Position numbers and translations under genes: made by a program | The notes under the pieces: generated by a model | Seen by the model: only the letters and a program-made list of their open reading frames with translations | Database searches by the model: none | Told to the model about the DNA's origin: nothing | In this document: positions 16,301-16,635 of the stretch, one piece after another | Layout of the letters: each line of letters opens with the position of its first letter | How positions within the stretch are numbered: position 1 is the stretch's first letter | Assembly (NCBI GenBank): GCA_002483425.1 | Contig: DLHW01000048.1 | Span: 1 to 16,635 of the forward strand | Length of the DNA stretch: 16,635 nucleotides | Source of the DNA: Methylococcaceae bacterium UBA7658 | GTDB lineage: Bacteria; Pseudomonadota; Gammaproteobacteria; Methylococcales; Methylomonadaceae | Direction of reading: 5' to 3'

Positions 16301-16444
16301 TCGGCAGTCGCTTTCCAGGCGGGTTCGGATATGTGGGTGTTTCAAGACGCCGGAGCAAACGATACATTAATTACTTTAACCGGCGTGGTTGCTTCAAGTT
16401 TATCTGCAACTGCTTTCGGTTCGACAGCCATTCATATCGAGTAA
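13310..16444 (+). CDS. RTX-type calcium-binding protein, probable type I secretion substrate
   Basis: This acidic 1044-residue protein is built from glycine-aspartate nonapeptides (GGxGxDxLx), which form calcium-loaded beta-rolls outside the cell. Repeat blocks lie near residues 27-168, 187-204, 242-275, 373-415, 455-480, 498-512, 575-608, 668-695, 764-796 and 857-893. Between them are spacers with VENL(x)LLG and N-x-LNN(x)I(x)G motifs (around 551-578 and 834-866). There is no N-terminal signal peptide and I find no cysteine; both are typical of type I secretion. The last 150 residues lack repeats and contain DMWVFQDAGANDTLITLTGV (1007-1026), ending hydrophobic-acidic (AIHIE) as many C-terminal secretion signals do. 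No enzymatic domain is recognised, so a surface-layer, adhesion or biofilm role is likelier than a toxin. An AGGA ribosome site precedes the ATG. No transporter genes are nearby. Confidence 0.92.
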   Translation: MALVKLTINDDSYTDTAGIADNIDALAGDDTLNGGLGNDTLFGNLGNDIINGDVGNDSITGGDGIDALDGGLGNDQVLGGAGNDFVAGGAGNDVLTGNEGNDLLDGGIGIDSILGSAGDDIGYGGVGTDTLKGETGNDYLSGGLDNDSVFGGVGSDLLEGNDGNDVLADTNTTITYGEVSTERDALIGGLGDDTLFGGYDTMFGNEGKDVFNVHNQATAYGGLDNDKITVVNTNIALSSWLEGGLGNDTIVSGSGSDVLFSGYGADSLSGGAGNDKYIITFDNMADTIVESATGGTDTIYFIRDFKDDGRDDDKDSTGKELDPLTTPPYNFDVVLANNVENGVLDDHIYVFKPNSITYTVAWLTGNALSNRLEGSSLNDILDGAAGNDTIVAGDGEDIIFTGLGVDKIDGGAGRDLLVSSVSFNLNTVGVGVSTATGIEDIDLLDNAAAVSAIGNSLNNLLIGNKFDNTLNGGDGDDTLDGWFYSPFYAPVTDTLSKVSGNDTLVGGSGSDLFRIDSANDIVVENILNFGVDTVEYKGVTLTSSYTLTNGVENLKMLGNLIEANGNNLNNRIIGDSLNNVLKGGFGDDFLDGGTGIDTFEGGYGDDTFIVDNLLENIKEVAGQGNDWVESKSINLDLGAQGNWVDIENARLTGTSNLNITGRETNNYLKGNDGSNVLNGGDGIDTLEGALGNDTYVVDTATDVLIEVTNQVDSFGKIKTGFIDTIQSNATFNMSSLLNFENLSLSGSNAINGTGNTNDNEIRGNDSANTLTGLAGNDTLDGAGGLDKLIGGTGNDTYRLSNDGDTITELASEGTDTIEIQNTFSLQLASLGNNVENLTLLGTIAADGTGTNGINILTGNAASNLLTGLNGNDTLIGKDGADILIGGSGADILDLTEAAASKDIVRFNTGDSPANQLDADKVIKFAMATDSIDLAGTIKIAANAASVNGADAGVIKSHSIVNGIIKFDDTDSFASALPVSASNLVSVIDYLKLNITDQSAVAFQAGSDMWVFQDAGANDTLITLTGVVASSLSATAFGSTAIHIE

Positions 16445-16457
16445 ACAATTCGCTGAA

Positions 16458-16508
16458 GTGCGGTGATTCGTGGTTGAATCACCGCACCCATTTAAAATTA
16501 TTTTTTTA
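16458..16508 (+). terminator. Intrinsic terminator of the RTX gene
   Basis: GTGCGGTGATTC (16458-16469) and GAATCACCGCAC (16476-16487) form a perfect 12-bp stem around the 6-base loop GTGGTT, 13 bp after the RTX stop. A T-rich stretch ending in at least seven T follows after about ten bases. The T-run is somewhat distant from the stem, but the stem is strong. Confidence 0.8.
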
Positions 16509-16534
16509 AACCATAAAAAAATCGATTTAAGGTC

Positions 16535-16635
16535 TTGCATCCACATAAAATCAATCATGATTGGTTAGCAGCGCTATTCAATCAATTAAAACGCTGCGAA
16601 TCTGCAGGATTGACGCCGGAGCAAACGGTTTCAGC
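16535..16635 (+). CDS. Possible start of a gene cut by the window edge
   Basis: An open frame runs from a stop at 16514 to the right edge. A TTG at 16535 could start it. The readable part includes DWLAALFNQLKRCESAGLTP, which looks like real protein rather than noise. It loosely recalls the first helix of type II secretion F-like (GspF/PilC) proteins, such as LxxLLxAGLxxxQAL. The ribosome site is poor: AAGG only two bases before the TTG. At about 33 residues neither the gene nor the family can be confirmed. A perfect CAATCATGATTG palindrome (16552-16563) lies within it. Confidence 0.35.
   Translation, partial: MHPHKINHDWLAALFNQLKRCESAGLTPEQTVS

Overview
The window looks like chromosomal DNA of a gammaproteobacterium. 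A methanotroph of the Methylococcales is my best guess, from the gene mix (rubredoxin with its reductase, class II fumarase, COG3146 acyltransferase, HTTM protein, large RTX protein), moderate base composition and AT-rich intergenic DNA. This is a family-level impression and no marker gene confirms it. I see no tRNA, rRNA, CRISPR array, transposase or phage gene.

Left part (1-9590): every gene lies on the minus strand. In the order of transcription they are: DNA-3-methyladenine glycosylase I (tag); a tight three-gene operon of macro-domain protein, GCS2-type glutamate-amine ligase and M14 aspartoacylase-like hydrolase (gaps of 17 and 18 bp); a two-gene unit of an unknown membrane-anchored protein and an HTTM membrane protein (4-bp GTGA overlap); a large ORF that joins a glutaredoxin-like domain to a complete class II fumarase; a COG3146 GNAT-like protein; a 56-residue rubredoxin with a GTG start; and a rubredoxin reductase-like flavoprotein with a short C-terminus. 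A 13-bp dyad of GntR/FadR type lies upstream of the fumarase fusion.

Middle part (9591-12716): a divergent spacer leads to a plus-strand lipoprotein L,D-transpeptidase with LysM-like, YkuD and SPOR-like parts. It converges on ssb (minus strand). A spacer of about 520 bp follows. It holds a possible decayed BLUF-photoreceptor gene and ends at a membrane-anchored SRPBCC protein (plus).

Right part (12717-16635): a 593-bp spacer, AT-rich toward its right end, precedes a cysteine-free 1044-residue RTX calcium-binding protein. It has about ten blocks of nonapeptide repeats and a C-terminal region like those of type I-secreted or S-layer proteins. A perfect 12-bp terminator hairpin closes it, and a possible new ORF runs off the right edge.

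No complete new defence or mobile system is visible. The most interesting items are the glutaredoxin-fumarase fusion with its upstream operator-like dyad, the macro/GCS2/M14 operon, the SPOR-tailed L,D-transpeptidase and the possible BLUF remnant.
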